Position numbers and translations under genes: made by a program. This document shows positions 7,850 through 15,523 of a stretch of 64,000 bases of DNA, piece by piece. Below the pieces are notes generated by a model. It was not told the origin of the DNA. It ran no database searches and was given only the letters and a program-made list of their open reading frames with translations. The stretch's first letter is position 1. Each line of letters starts with the position of its first letter. The stretch spans positions 2,294,001-2,358,000 of the forward strand of contig NZ_JACHMP010000001.1 of assembly GCF_014204985.1 (NCBI RefSeq). Direction: 5' to 3'. This DNA is from Streptosporangium becharense. Lineage in GTDB: Bacteria; Actinomycetota; Actinomycetes; Streptosporangiales; Streptosporangiaceae.

Positions 7850-9508
7850 ATGAGAGTGATGGCGCAGCTCGCCATGGTCATGAACCTGGACAAGTGCATC
7901 GGCTGCCACACCTGTTCGGTCACGTGCAAGCAGGCGTGGACCAACCGGGCCGGCACCGAGTACGTCTGGTTCAACAACGTCGAGACCCGTCCCGGGCAGG
8001 GTTACCCGCGCACCTACCAGGACCAGGAGAAGTGGAAGGGCGGCTGGGAGCTCAACGCCCGCGGCCGGTTGCAGCTGAAGGCCGGCGGGCGGCTGAAGAA
8101 GCTCTTCTCGATCTTTGCCAACCCGCTGATGCCGTCGATCCAGGACTACTACGAGCCCTGGACCTACGACTACGACCGGCTGTTCTCCGCACCCATGCAG
8201 GAGGACACCCCCGTCGCGCGGCCCCGCTCGCTCATCACCGGTGAGCCGACGAAGATCAGCTGGAGTGCGAACTGGGACGACAACCTGGCCGGCGCCCCCG
8301 AGCTGGCGACCGCCGACCCCGTGCTGCGCAAGGTCTCCGACCAGGTGAAGCTGGAGTTCGAGCAGGCGTTCATGTTCTACCTGCCGCGCATCTGCGAGCA
8401 CTGCCTCAACCCCTCGTGCGTGTCGTCGTGCCCGTCGGGGGCGATGTACAAGCGCTCCGAGGACGGCATCGTCCTGGTCGACCAGGACCGCTGCCGCGGC
8501 TGGCGGATGTGCGTGACCGGCTGCCCGTACAAGAAGGTGTACTTCAACCACCGCACCGGCAAGGCCGAGAAGTGCACCTTCTGCTTCCCCCGGGTCGAGG
8601 TGGGCATCCCCACCGTCTGCTCGGAGACCTGCGTGGGCCGGCTGCGCTACATCGGCATCATCCTCTACGACGCCGACCGGGTGGCCGAGGCCGCGTCCGT
8701 CGCCGACGAGAAGGCGCTGTACGAGGCGCAGAAGAGCGTGATGCTCGACCCGCACGACCCGGCCGTGATCGCCGAGGCCCGCGCGGCGGGCATCCCGGAG
8801 GACTGGCTGGAGGCCGCGCGGCGCTCCCCCATCCACCAGCTGATCTTCGACTACGGGGTGGCGCTGCCGCTGCATCCCGAGTACCGCACCATGCCGATGG
8901 TCTGGTACATCCCGCCGCTGTCGCCCGTCGTCGACGTGCTGAGCGGCACCGGCCACGACGGTGAGGACGCCGGCAACCTGTTCGGCGCGATCGACGCGCT
9001 GCGCATCCCGATCGGCTACCTGGCCGAGCTGTTCACCGCCGGAGACCCGGAGCCGGTCCGCGCCGTGCTGCGCCGCCTGGCCGCGATGCGCTCCTACATG
9101 CGCCGCGTCAACCTCGGCCAGGAACGCGACGAGTCGATCGCGACGGCGGTCGGCATGACCGGCGAGCAGATCGAGGGGATGCACCGGCTGCTGGCCATCG
9201 CCCCCTACGCCGAGCGCTACGTCATCCCCAAGGCCCACGCCGAGCAGGGTGCGCAGCTGGAGGAGCTGGCGACCGGGTGCAGCCTCGACTACGAGGGCGG
9301 CCCCGGCATGGGCGGCCCGTTCGGCGAGGCGTCCGGCAAGCCCGCCCCGATCGCGGTGGAGAACTTCCACGCGCTGCGGGAACGGCAGGCCGGCGACGAC
9401 GTGGACAACGCCAACGAGCTGCGCGGCCGGGTCAACCTCCTCAACTGGGACGGCAAGGGCACCCCGGACGGACTGTTCCCGAAGAACAACGGGAAGAAGG
9501 AGTCATGA
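7850..9508 (+). CDS. narH: Respiratory nitrate reductase beta subunit
   Basis: Electron-transfer subunit carrying one [3Fe-4S] and three [4Fe-4S] clusters between NarI haem and NarG. It is 552 residues, normal length. The first cluster motif CIGCHTCSVTC begins at Cys16. A second Cys group, CEHCLNPSC...SCPSG, is followed by CRGWRMCVTGC, where Trp replaces one Cys, the NarH-specific [3Fe-4S] signature. The ATG at 7850 begins MRVMAQ, the common family start; a second ATG three codons later is possible. It overlaps narJ by ATGA, consistent with translational coupling in narGHJI. Confidence 0.97.
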   Translation: MRVMAQLAMVMNLDKCIGCHTCSVTCKQAWTNRAGTEYVWFNNVETRPGQGYPRTYQDQEKWKGGWELNARGRLQLKAGGRLKKLFSIFANPLMPSIQDYYEPWTYDYDRLFSAPMQEDTPVARPRSLITGEPTKISWSANWDDNLAGAPELATADPVLRKVSDQVKLEFEQAFMFYLPRICEHCLNPSCVSSCPSGAMYKRSEDGIVLVDQDRCRGWRMCVTGCPYKKVYFNHRTGKAEKCTFCFPRVEVGIPTVCSETCVGRLRYIGIILYDADRVAEAASVADEKALYEAQKSVMLDPHDPAVIAEARAAGIPEDWLEAARRSPIHQLIFDYGVALPLHPEYRTMPMVWYIPPLSPVVDVLSGTGHDGEDAGNLFGAIDALRIPIGYLAELFTAGDPEPVRAVLRRLAAMRSYMRRVNLGQERDESIATAVGMTGEQIEGMHRLLAIAPYAERYVIPKAHAEQGAQLEELATGCSLDYEGGPGMGGPFGEASGKPAPIAVENFHALRERQAGDDVDNANELRGRVNLLNWDGKGTPDGLFPKNNGKKES

Positions 9509-10131
9509 CGAACCTCGGCGACGGGGAGGTGCGCACCGCCCACATGGTGGCCTCGGTGCTGCTCGGTTACCCCGACGACACCCTGTACGACGCCCGGCAG
9601 GTCCTGGCCGAGTCGGTGGCCGCGCTTCCCGGCGGGGAGGTCCGCAGGCGGCTGACCGCCTTCCTCGGCCACATGACCGCCACCGCGCGGGCCGACCTGG
9701 CCGCGCACTACGTGGCGACGTTCGACTTCAAGCGGCGCTGCTGCCTGTATCTGACCTACTACGCCTACGGCGACACGCGTAAGCGCGGCGCGGCGCTGCT
9801 CCGGTTCAAGCACGCCTTCCGCTCCTCGGGCTTCGAGCTCACCGACGGTGAGCTGCCCGACCACCTGGCGGTGGTGTGCGAGCTGTCGGCCCGCGGCGCC
9901 GTACGGGAGGCCAGGCGCCTGCTGCTGGAGAACCGGCCCGGCCTGGAGCTGCTGCGCAAGGCGCTTCAGGCCGAGCGGTCCCCGTACGCCGACGTCGTGG
10001 CCGCGGTGCTGGCCACGCTCCCGCCGGCGGATCTGCGCGACCAGGAGGCCGCGCTGCGGCTGGCGGCGCAGGGGCCGCCGGCTGAGGAGGTCGGGCTGGA
10101 ACCCTACGCGGTCATGGAGGCGACCCGGTGA
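9505..10131 (+). CDS. narJ: Nitrate reductase assembly chaperone NarJ
   Basis: A 208-residue soluble NarJ/TorD-family chaperone that binds apo-NarG and aids Mo-cofactor and FS0 insertion before membrane attachment. The family-typical YVATFDFKRRCCLYLTYY segment lies near residues 70-90 and a helical C-terminal region follows. ATG 9505 overlaps the narH stop (ATGA), with AGAAGGAG upstream, and the stop overlaps the narI GTG. It is not part of the final enzyme. Placement between narH and narI and its size agree with the family. Confidence 0.95.
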   Translation: MTNLGDGEVRTAHMVASVLLGYPDDTLYDARQVLAESVAALPGGEVRRRLTAFLGHMTATARADLAAHYVATFDFKRRCCLYLTYYAYGDTRKRGAALLRFKHAFRSSGFELTDGELPDHLAVVCELSARGAVREARRLLLENRPGLELLRKALQAERSPYADVVAAVLATLPPADLRDQEAALRLAAQGPPAEEVGLEPYAVMEATR

Positions 10132-10862
10132 ACGCACTGGACGTGGTGCTGTGGGTGGTGGCGCCGTACGTGGCGCTCACCGTGTTCGTGCTCGGGCACG
10201 TGTGGCGCTACCGCTACGACAAGTTCGGCTGGACCACCCGCTCGTCGCAGATGTACGAGTCGCGGCTGCTGCGCATCGGCAGCCCGCTGTTCCACTTCGG
10301 CATCCTGGTCGTCCTGCTCGGCCACATCGGCGGGCTGGTCATCCCCAAGAGCTGGACCGAGGCGGTGGGGGTCAGCGAGGAGGTCTACCACGTCACGGCG
10401 GTCGTGCTCGGCACCATCGCCGGTGTCGCCACCCTGGGCGGCCTCGCGATCCTGATCTACCGGCGCCGCACGGTCGGCCCGGTGTTCACCGCCACCACCC
10501 GCAACGACAAGCTCATGTACGCGGTGCTGGCCCTGACCATCGTGCTCGGCCTGGCCGCGACGGTCGCCGCCAACATCGTCGGCGGCGGCTACGACTACCG
10601 CACCACCATCTCGCCGTGGTTCCGGTCGATCTTCTACTTCCAGCCGGATCCGGCGCTGATGGCCGGGGCGCCGCTGCTGTTCCAGTTGCACGCGCTCAGC
10701 GCGCTGCTGCTCTTCGCGATCTGGCCGTTCACCCGGCTGGTGCACATGCTCACGGCGCCCGTCGGCTACCTGACCCGGCCCTACGTCGTCTACCGGAGCA
10801 GGGACGAGCAGCGGGCCGGTTCCCGGGCTCCCCGGCGCGGCTGGGAGCCGTCGTCGCGGTGA
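10128..10862 (+). CDS. narI: Respiratory nitrate reductase gamma subunit (cytochrome b)
   Basis: A 244-residue five-helix membrane cytochrome b that oxidises quinol and passes electrons to NarH. The haem-ligating histidine pairs are visible: LFHFGILVVLLGHIGG near residues 55-70, and FQLHALSALLLFAIWPFTRLVHML near 185-210. The GTG start at 10128 overlaps the narJ stop (GTGA). It is the last gene of the nar operon and is followed by two strong hairpins. The cytoplasmic tail is Arg-rich. Confidence 0.96.
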   Translation: MNALDVVLWVVAPYVALTVFVLGHVWRYRYDKFGWTTRSSQMYESRLLRIGSPLFHFGILVVLLGHIGGLVIPKSWTEAVGVSEEVYHVTAVVLGTIAGVATLGGLAILIYRRRTVGPVFTATTRNDKLMYAVLALTIVLGLAATVAANIVGGGYDYRTTISPWFRSIFYFQPDPALMAGAPLLFQLHALSALLLFAIWPFTRLVHMLTAPVGYLTRPYVVYRSRDEQRAGSRAPRRGWEPSSR

Positions 10863-10926
10863 CCCGAGGGCCCGGCTCGTCGCGATGAGCCGAAACACTC
10901 CGACCGGCACGGTGAAGCCAGGACAC

Positions 10927-10945
10927 CGGCCGGTCGGCCGTTTTT
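10927..10945 (+). terminator. Intrinsic terminator after narGHJI
   Basis: Stem CGGCC (10927-10931), loop GGTC, stem GGCCG (10936-10940), followed by TTTTT (10941-10945). The T-run and the position about 65 bp after the narI stop support a Rho-independent terminator for the nar operon. The stem is short, so efficiency may depend on the larger hairpin downstream. Confidence 0.6.
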
Positions 10946-10974
10946 CCGGGGCTTCCGGTCCGGGAGCCACCGGA

Positions 10975-11012
10975 CCGGCGTCCCGGACCGGTTTCCCGGG
11001 CCGGGACGCCGG
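10975..11012. terminator. GC-rich hairpin between convergent narI and phzF-like gene
   Basis: Perfect 12-bp arms CCGGCGTCCCGG (10975-10986) and CCGGGACGCCGG (11001-11012) enclose a 14-nt loop. There is no T-run. It sits between convergent genes, as bidirectional actinobacterial terminators commonly do. Confidence 0.5.
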
Positions 11013-11065
11013 GGCCCGGAGGGCGGGCCCACCCGGGCCCACCCGGAACGCCCGTGACCGCACGG

Positions 11066-11917
11066 TCAGGCGTCCTGGATCACCACGGCTCCGCCGCTCA
11101 CCCGGCTGCGGCCGTCCGGGGCGGCGATCGACACCGTGAGCGTGCTGGGCCGTCCCATGTCGACCCCCTGGATGACCGTGAACTCGGCGGAACCCAGGCC
11201 CAGGGTGCGCAGGTAGCCGCCGAAGGCGGCGGCCGCGGCGCCGGTGGCGGGATCCTCGACGACACCCCCGACCGGGAACGGGTTGCGCGCGTGGAACCGC
11301 TCGTCGCTCTCCCGCCAGAACAGGTTGACGGTCGTCCAGCCCTCGCGCTCCATCAGCGCCTTCAACCGGTCGAAGTCGTAGTCCAGGTCCGCCAGGCGCT
11401 CCCGCGTGGCGGCGGCCAGCGTCAGGTGGTCGTTCCCGCCGAAGGCGACGTGCGGCGGGAAGGCCGGGTCGAGGTCGTCGCGGGACCAGCCGAGCGCGGC
11501 GAGCGTCTCGTCCAGTGCCTTCTCCTCGGCCGGGCGGGAGCGGGTGGGCACGCTGGTGAGCGTGGCCCGGAGCACGTCGTCGACGATCTCGGTCTCGACG
11601 GCGATCTCCCCTGCCCGGGTGTCGAAGAGCAGCGGCCCGGTGCCGAGACGCTCGGCGAGGGCGACCGCGGTGGCGATCGTGGCGTGCCCGCAGAACGCGA
11701 CCTCCGCCGACGGCGCGAAGTAACGGACCTGGAAGGCGCGCCGCTCGTCGTCGCGGGCGGTCAGGAAGGCCGTCTCGGAGTAGCCGACCTTCGCGGCGAG
11801 GGCGAGCATCTCGTCGTCGGAGAGCGTCCCGGCGTCCAGCACGATCCCGGCGGGGTTTCCCCCCTCGGGGTCGTGGGTGAAGGCGGTGTAGCGCAGGATT
11901 TCCACGTTGTCGGTCAT
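11066..11917 (-). CDS. PhzF-family isomerase-like protein
   Basis: A 283-residue protein of the PhzF/diaminopimelate-epimerase fold. Motifs seen: GNPAG near residue 20, YSETAF with the conserved Glu near residue 46, FCGHATIA near 75-82, and DPATGAAAAAFGGYL in the second domain. Canonical PhzF isomerises trans-2,3-dihydro-3-hydroxyanthranilate in phenazine synthesis, but no other phenazine genes lie nearby, so the substrate is unknown; most stand-alone homologues are uncharacterised. The ATG at 11917 has an AGGAAAT site upstream. It appears monocistronic. Confidence 0.85.
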   Translation of the reverse strand: MTDNVEILRYTAFTHDPEGGNPAGIVLDAGTLSDDEMLALAAKVGYSETAFLTARDDERRAFQVRYFAPSAEVAFCGHATIATAVALAERLGTGPLLFDTRAGEIAVETEIVDDVLRATLTSVPTRSRPAEEKALDETLAALGWSRDDLDPAFPPHVAFGGNDHLTLAAATRERLADLDYDFDRLKALMEREGWTTVNLFWRESDERFHARNPFPVGGVVEDPATGAAAAAFGGYLRTLGLGSAEFTVIQGVDMGRPSTLTVSIAAPDGRSRVSGGAVVIQDA

Positions 11918-12088
11918 ATTTCCTGGAACCTACCAGTCGCTTCCCACCGCCTCCAGGGTCGACCCTCCGCCCGCTCCGGCGATCCGGGGGCGTGGGACAC
12001 GGAAGCGGCCCCGGCCCGCCCGGCGCAGAGCCGGGACGGGACGCGAGGCCGGGGTGGGACGAGGACCGGGGCGGGACGCGTGGCCGGT

Positions 12089-13471
12089 TCAGACGGACGC
12101 GGGTGCCGGGGTGGGCCGGGGCGCCCGGTCGCCCTCGGCGGAGGCCGGGGAGATGCGACGCCACCAGGGCATGGCGAGTGCGAGGACCGGCAGCAGCACG
12201 ACGGACACCTGGGCCCAGATCGAGTGCAGGTACCACCAGGTGTTGGTGTCGAACTGGGTCATGTACAGGTAGCCGTACCCGGCCCACAGGGAGACGCCGA
12301 TGATGGCCGGCCAGGCGAAGCGGGTGGGGCGGGCGACCAGGAACGGCATGAACCACATCAGGTATTGGGCACCGAGGCGCGGGGTGACGACCATGAAGGC
12401 GAGCAGCATGGCCGTGGTCAGGTCGACCGGGTCGGCCCTGCGCCAGACGAAGGCGGTCGCCAGCAGGGTGAGGTAGATCAACCGGGTGCCGAACGTGGTG
12501 AGCCCCTGGTGGAGGGTCCAGTCGCCCCCGACCCAGATGGCGCTGTAGCCCCACTCGCCGACGATCGGGCGGATGTCCTGGATGACCCTGATGACCTCGG
12601 GGATCTGGTCCAGCGAGGTGCCGGCGAAGACCGGCAGGGTGACCAGGAAGAACACCGGGGCGATGCCGGTGGCCGCGAACGCGACGACGCGGGCCCGGAC
12701 GGTGGGCAGCAGCAGGAGCATGCCGGGGATCAACCAGATCGGCCAACTCTTGGCGCACAGCGCCAGGCCCATCAGCAGACCGGCGAACAGAGCGCGGCGC
12801 AGGACCTCCCGGTCGTCGCGCGGGGCGAGGGTCCGGCGGACCACCCCGCCGGGACCGACGGCGTGCCGGACGGCGCCGGCGAGGCCGCGGTGCGCGAGGC
12901 TCCGCCGCACCACCCTCTCCACGTCGGTGGTCAGGCCCGGCCGGTCGGGGTCGCCGGGGCCGCGGGCGACGACGAACGCGGCGACGCCGAAGACCAGCGC
13001 GACCGGCTCGACCTGGCCGTGGACGGAGGCGACGAGGATGGCCAGCGGGTTGCAGGCGTACTGGAAGGCGCGCAGCGAGGCGGTGGAGCCGCCGGCGAGT
13101 TTGCCGACCAGCGGGATCAGCGCGATGTCGGCGACCACGGTGACCAGGCGCCCGCCGATCTCCCACGGGATGCCCAGCCAGAGCAGCAGGCCGTAGACGT
13201 AGGGGATGGTGGGCAGGAAGTGCCAGCCGCCCTCGCTGCCGAGGACCGGATCCTCACGGTTCAGGATCGCCTCGCCGGCCGGTTTGAAGCTCTCCACGAA
13301 GTCGACCGGCTGCCAGGTGTCCATCGCCGAGGTGGTCATGATGAGCACCCGGAAGGCGACTCCGACCGCGAGGACGGTGAGGAGCGACGGCCGCCAGCCC
13401 TTCCACTGTGCCACCACCGCGAGCACGACACCTGTGACGAGGACGAACCCCGTGAGAATTGCGTAGTCCAT
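12089..13471 (-). CDS. Polytopic glycosyltransferase, GT-C fold (DUF2029/mannosyltransferase type)
   Basis: A 460-residue membrane protein with about ten hydrophobic segments. It probably transfers hexose from a polyprenyl-phosphate donor to a lipid or cell-envelope acceptor outside the membrane, as GT-C enzymes do. Supporting features are the early acidic loop after helix 1-2 (TTSAMDTWQPVDFVESFKP), the LRAFQYACNPLAILVASVHGQVEP segment, and a C-terminal basic tail. The central part has an Arg-rich cytoplasmic insertion (about residues 180-230). Start ATG 13471 is preferred; an upstream extension to 13552 lacks a good ribosome site. It stands alone, so no pathway can be assigned. Confidence 0.7.
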   Translation of the reverse strand: MDYAILTGFVLVTGVVLAVVAQWKGWRPSLLTVLAVGVAFRVLIMTTSAMDTWQPVDFVESFKPAGEAILNREDPVLGSEGGWHFLPTIPYVYGLLLWLGIPWEIGGRLVTVVADIALIPLVGKLAGGSTASLRAFQYACNPLAILVASVHGQVEPVALVFGVAAFVVARGPGDPDRPGLTTDVERVVRRSLAHRGLAGAVRHAVGPGGVVRRTLAPRDDREVLRRALFAGLLMGLALCAKSWPIWLIPGMLLLLPTVRARVVAFAATGIAPVFFLVTLPVFAGTSLDQIPEVIRVIQDIRPIVGEWGYSAIWVGGDWTLHQGLTTFGTRLIYLTLLATAFVWRRADPVDLTTAMLLAFMVVTPRLGAQYLMWFMPFLVARPTRFAWPAIIGVSLWAGYGYLYMTQFDTNTWWYLHSIWAQVSVVLLPVLALAMPWWRRISPASAEGDRAPRPTPAPASV

Positions 13472-13613
13472 GACGGTCAATAGCCTGCCGGAGTCGGCGG
13501 CCAACCAGCCACTCGGTCGCGAAAACGAGACCAGTCTCTCAGCTTTCGGCACGCATCGCGTCTACTTGATTACGGTTTGCCATATTCCCCGCTGGGGGCC
13601 TCGCCGCTAGGGG

Positions 13614-13650
13614 CCTCGCCGCCGGGGGTCCGTCTCCCCCGGCGGCGAGG
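13614..13650. terminator. Strong hairpin downstream of the GH18 gene
   Basis: Perfect 15-bp arms (13614-13628 and 13636-13650) surround a 7-nt loop; the arms are CCTCGCCGCCGGGGG and its complement. It lies about 90 bp after the stop of the chitinase gene at 13739 and upstream of the glycosyltransferase gene on the same strand, so it probably ends the chitinase transcript. There is no T-run. The rest of the 13472-13738 gap shows no gene. Confidence 0.6.
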
Positions 13651-13738
13651 GGCTCATCGGCTCAGGCCGTCCGGGGAGGCCCGGCGCGAGGACGTCTCCG
13701 GGGCCCGCGGGACCCGAGGGCCCCGCGGGTCCCGCGGG

Positions 13739-15418
13739 TCACTGCCGGGTCCGGGCGGCGGTGAAGCCCTTGAAGATGTTCGTGAACTCCCAGGCCGACT
13801 GGAAAATCCCGCTGCAGGTCGGCGAGACCTGCCCGGTGGGGCACCCGCCGTTGTCACGGCCGGCGGACCAGAACCCGATGAAGCCGATCCCGTTGGCGCC
13901 GGCCCAGTCGCGCAGCTTGCGGGCGTCGGCCTGGGTGGTGGTCATCCCGGTGTCGTTCCTGCCGATCATCGGGGTGAGGCCGAGCCGCTTCCTGAGCTGG
14001 GCGTCGGTCCTGGCGGGCCAGACGGTCTTCATCTGCGCGAGGGTCGCCCGCGCGGCGGCGATCATCGCCTCGCCCCAGTCGCCGGTGTAGCCGAAGTTCA
14101 TCAGCATCGGGTTGACCGTCACGTCGAGGCCGCGGGACGCGGCGTCCTGGAGGATCGACAGCGAGAACGGGTCGACGCCATAGTCCTGCCCCTGGACGCG
14201 CAGCGTGTAGCTGATCGCGGTGCCGCGCTCGTCCTGGAGCCGCTTGAGCGCCGTGTTGACCTTGGCCGCGTCGATCGTGGCCTCGACGTCGACGTCGAGG
14301 TGGTTGGTGCCGACCGTGTCGAGCACCTTCTCATAAGCGGCCAGCAGCGCGGCGGAGGTGCCGCAGACGTGCTCCAGGTACGGTCCCATCGCGCCGCCGG
14401 TCGCCACGATCACCTGACCGCCCCGGGCCTGGAGCGCTCTGACGTCGCCGATGATCCGGGAGTCGCCGATCGGGATGGTGCCGCCCCACGTGGGGTTGCA
14501 GCCGCTGCTGTCGCCCAGGGCGAAGGCGAGGGTGTAGTTCTTCACCCCGGTCGCCGCCTCGGCGCCGATCAGGGACGGCGTGGGCATGGTGATGTCGATG
14601 TAGGGGGCGTAGTGGATCTCACCTTCGGGCGGCGGGCCGGTGCCGCTCGTCCGGCCGCTCACCGGGGAGGTGTAGGCGGAGCAGTTGCCCGCGGCGTCGC
14701 AGGCCCGGACGCGGAAGGCGTAGGAGGTGTCCGGCGTGAGCCCGGTCACGGTGTGGCCGGTCCCGGTGCCCGCGTCGGTCGCGGCACCGCCGTCGCGGGA
14801 GATCTCGTAGCGGGCCACGGTGCCGGAGTCGTCGGTGGAGGCCGACCACGACAGGGTCAGCGAGGTCGCCGTCGGGGAGCCGACGGCCGGGTGGCCGGGG
14901 ACGGTCGGTGGGGTCGTGTCCACGGGACCGCCGCCGGGCGGTCCGTCGAGGACGACGTCGTCGGCCTGGTAGGTGCCCTGGCCGTACCAGCCGCTGACGT
15001 ACACCGTCACCGAGGTGGTGGCGGGACCGGTGGTGAAGGTGCGCGTCAGCTGGGTGTACGCCGCCGGGGACGAGGCCCACGTGCTGGGGTCGGTCCCGCC
15101 GGTGCCCGTCGCGCCGAGGAAGACGTAGGAGCCGCGGACCCAGGCCGACAGGGTGTAGGAGGAGGACGGTCTGACGCGGACGGTCTGCTGGCAGCGGGCC
15201 TGGTCGGAGCCCTGCGGGGTGGCCTGCAGGGCTTTGGCGCCGCCGTGCGCCGGAGTGGGGACGGTGGTGGCGCCGGAGGAGGCCGAGCAGGTCCAGCCGC
15301 TCAGCCCGTTCTCGAAGCCGGGGTTGGTGACGATGTTCGCGGCGTGGGCCGGGGAGACGGTGAGCGTCGTGCCGCCCAGCGCCAGGGCGGCCGCCGCCGC
15401 GAGCTTCCTGAGTCTCAT
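13739..15418 (-). CDS. Secreted GH18 chitinase with N-terminal CBM and FnIII domain
   Basis: Secreted enzyme predicted to hydrolyse beta-1,4-GlcNAc polymers. Of 559 residues, 1-26 are a Sec signal peptide ending in PAHA-A. About 27-165 is a beta-sandwich carbohydrate-binding module beginning NIVTNPGFENGLSGW. About 175-260 is a fibronectin type III domain (VPGHPAVGSPTATSLTLSW). About 270-559 is the GH18 barrel. The catalytic strand reads NHLDVDVEATID: the DxDxE core with the proton-donor Glu is retained, though the first Asp of the usual DGxDxDxE is Asn. It is paired with a second GH18 gene 105 bp upstream on the same strand, and a hairpin between them suggests separate transcripts. Confidence 0.85.
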   Translation of the reverse strand: MRLRKLAAAAALALGGTTLTVSPAHAANIVTNPGFENGLSGWTCSASSGATTVPTPAHGGAKALQATPQGSDQARCQQTVRVRPSSSYTLSAWVRGSYVFLGATGTGGTDPSTWASSPAAYTQLTRTFTTGPATTSVTVYVSGWYGQGTYQADDVVLDGPPGGGPVDTTPPTVPGHPAVGSPTATSLTLSWSASTDDSGTVARYEISRDGGAATDAGTGTGHTVTGLTPDTSYAFRVRACDAAGNCSAYTSPVSGRTSGTGPPPEGEIHYAPYIDITMPTPSLIGAEAATGVKNYTLAFALGDSSGCNPTWGGTIPIGDSRIIGDVRALQARGGQVIVATGGAMGPYLEHVCGTSAALLAAYEKVLDTVGTNHLDVDVEATIDAAKVNTALKRLQDERGTAISYTLRVQGQDYGVDPFSLSILQDAASRGLDVTVNPMLMNFGYTGDWGEAMIAAARATLAQMKTVWPARTDAQLRKRLGLTPMIGRNDTGMTTTQADARKLRDWAGANGIGFIGFWSAGRDNGGCPTGQVSPTCSGIFQSAWEFTNIFKGFTAARTRQ

Positions 15419-15487
15419 GTGCCGTGGTACCCCGCAGAGGTGGTGGAGGCCGTGCGGCTCGCGGGAACCGCGAGCGCGAGGGGGTGT

Positions 15488-15515
15488 GCCCGCACCCCGG
15501 GAGCGGGGTGCGGGC
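15488..15515. terminator. Perfect 12-bp hairpin between the two chitinase genes
   Basis: Arms GCCCGCACCCCG (15488-15499) and CGGGGTGCGGGC (15504-15515) with a 4-nt loop begin 8 nt after the stop codon of the upstream GH18 gene. There is no T-run. The position and stability suggest a terminator for that gene. Confidence 0.6.
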
Positions 15516-15523
15516 CGTCGCGG

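Noticed and set aside
11066-11917. Part of a phenazine biosynthetic cluster
   Set aside because: PhzF-like proteins are widespread alone; no phzA/B/C/D/E/G or other biosynthetic genes are nearby.
11054-13483. Plus-strand frame of about 800 codons
   Set aside because: It spans the phzF-like and glycosyltransferase genes in antisense; its composition is typical of a shadow frame.
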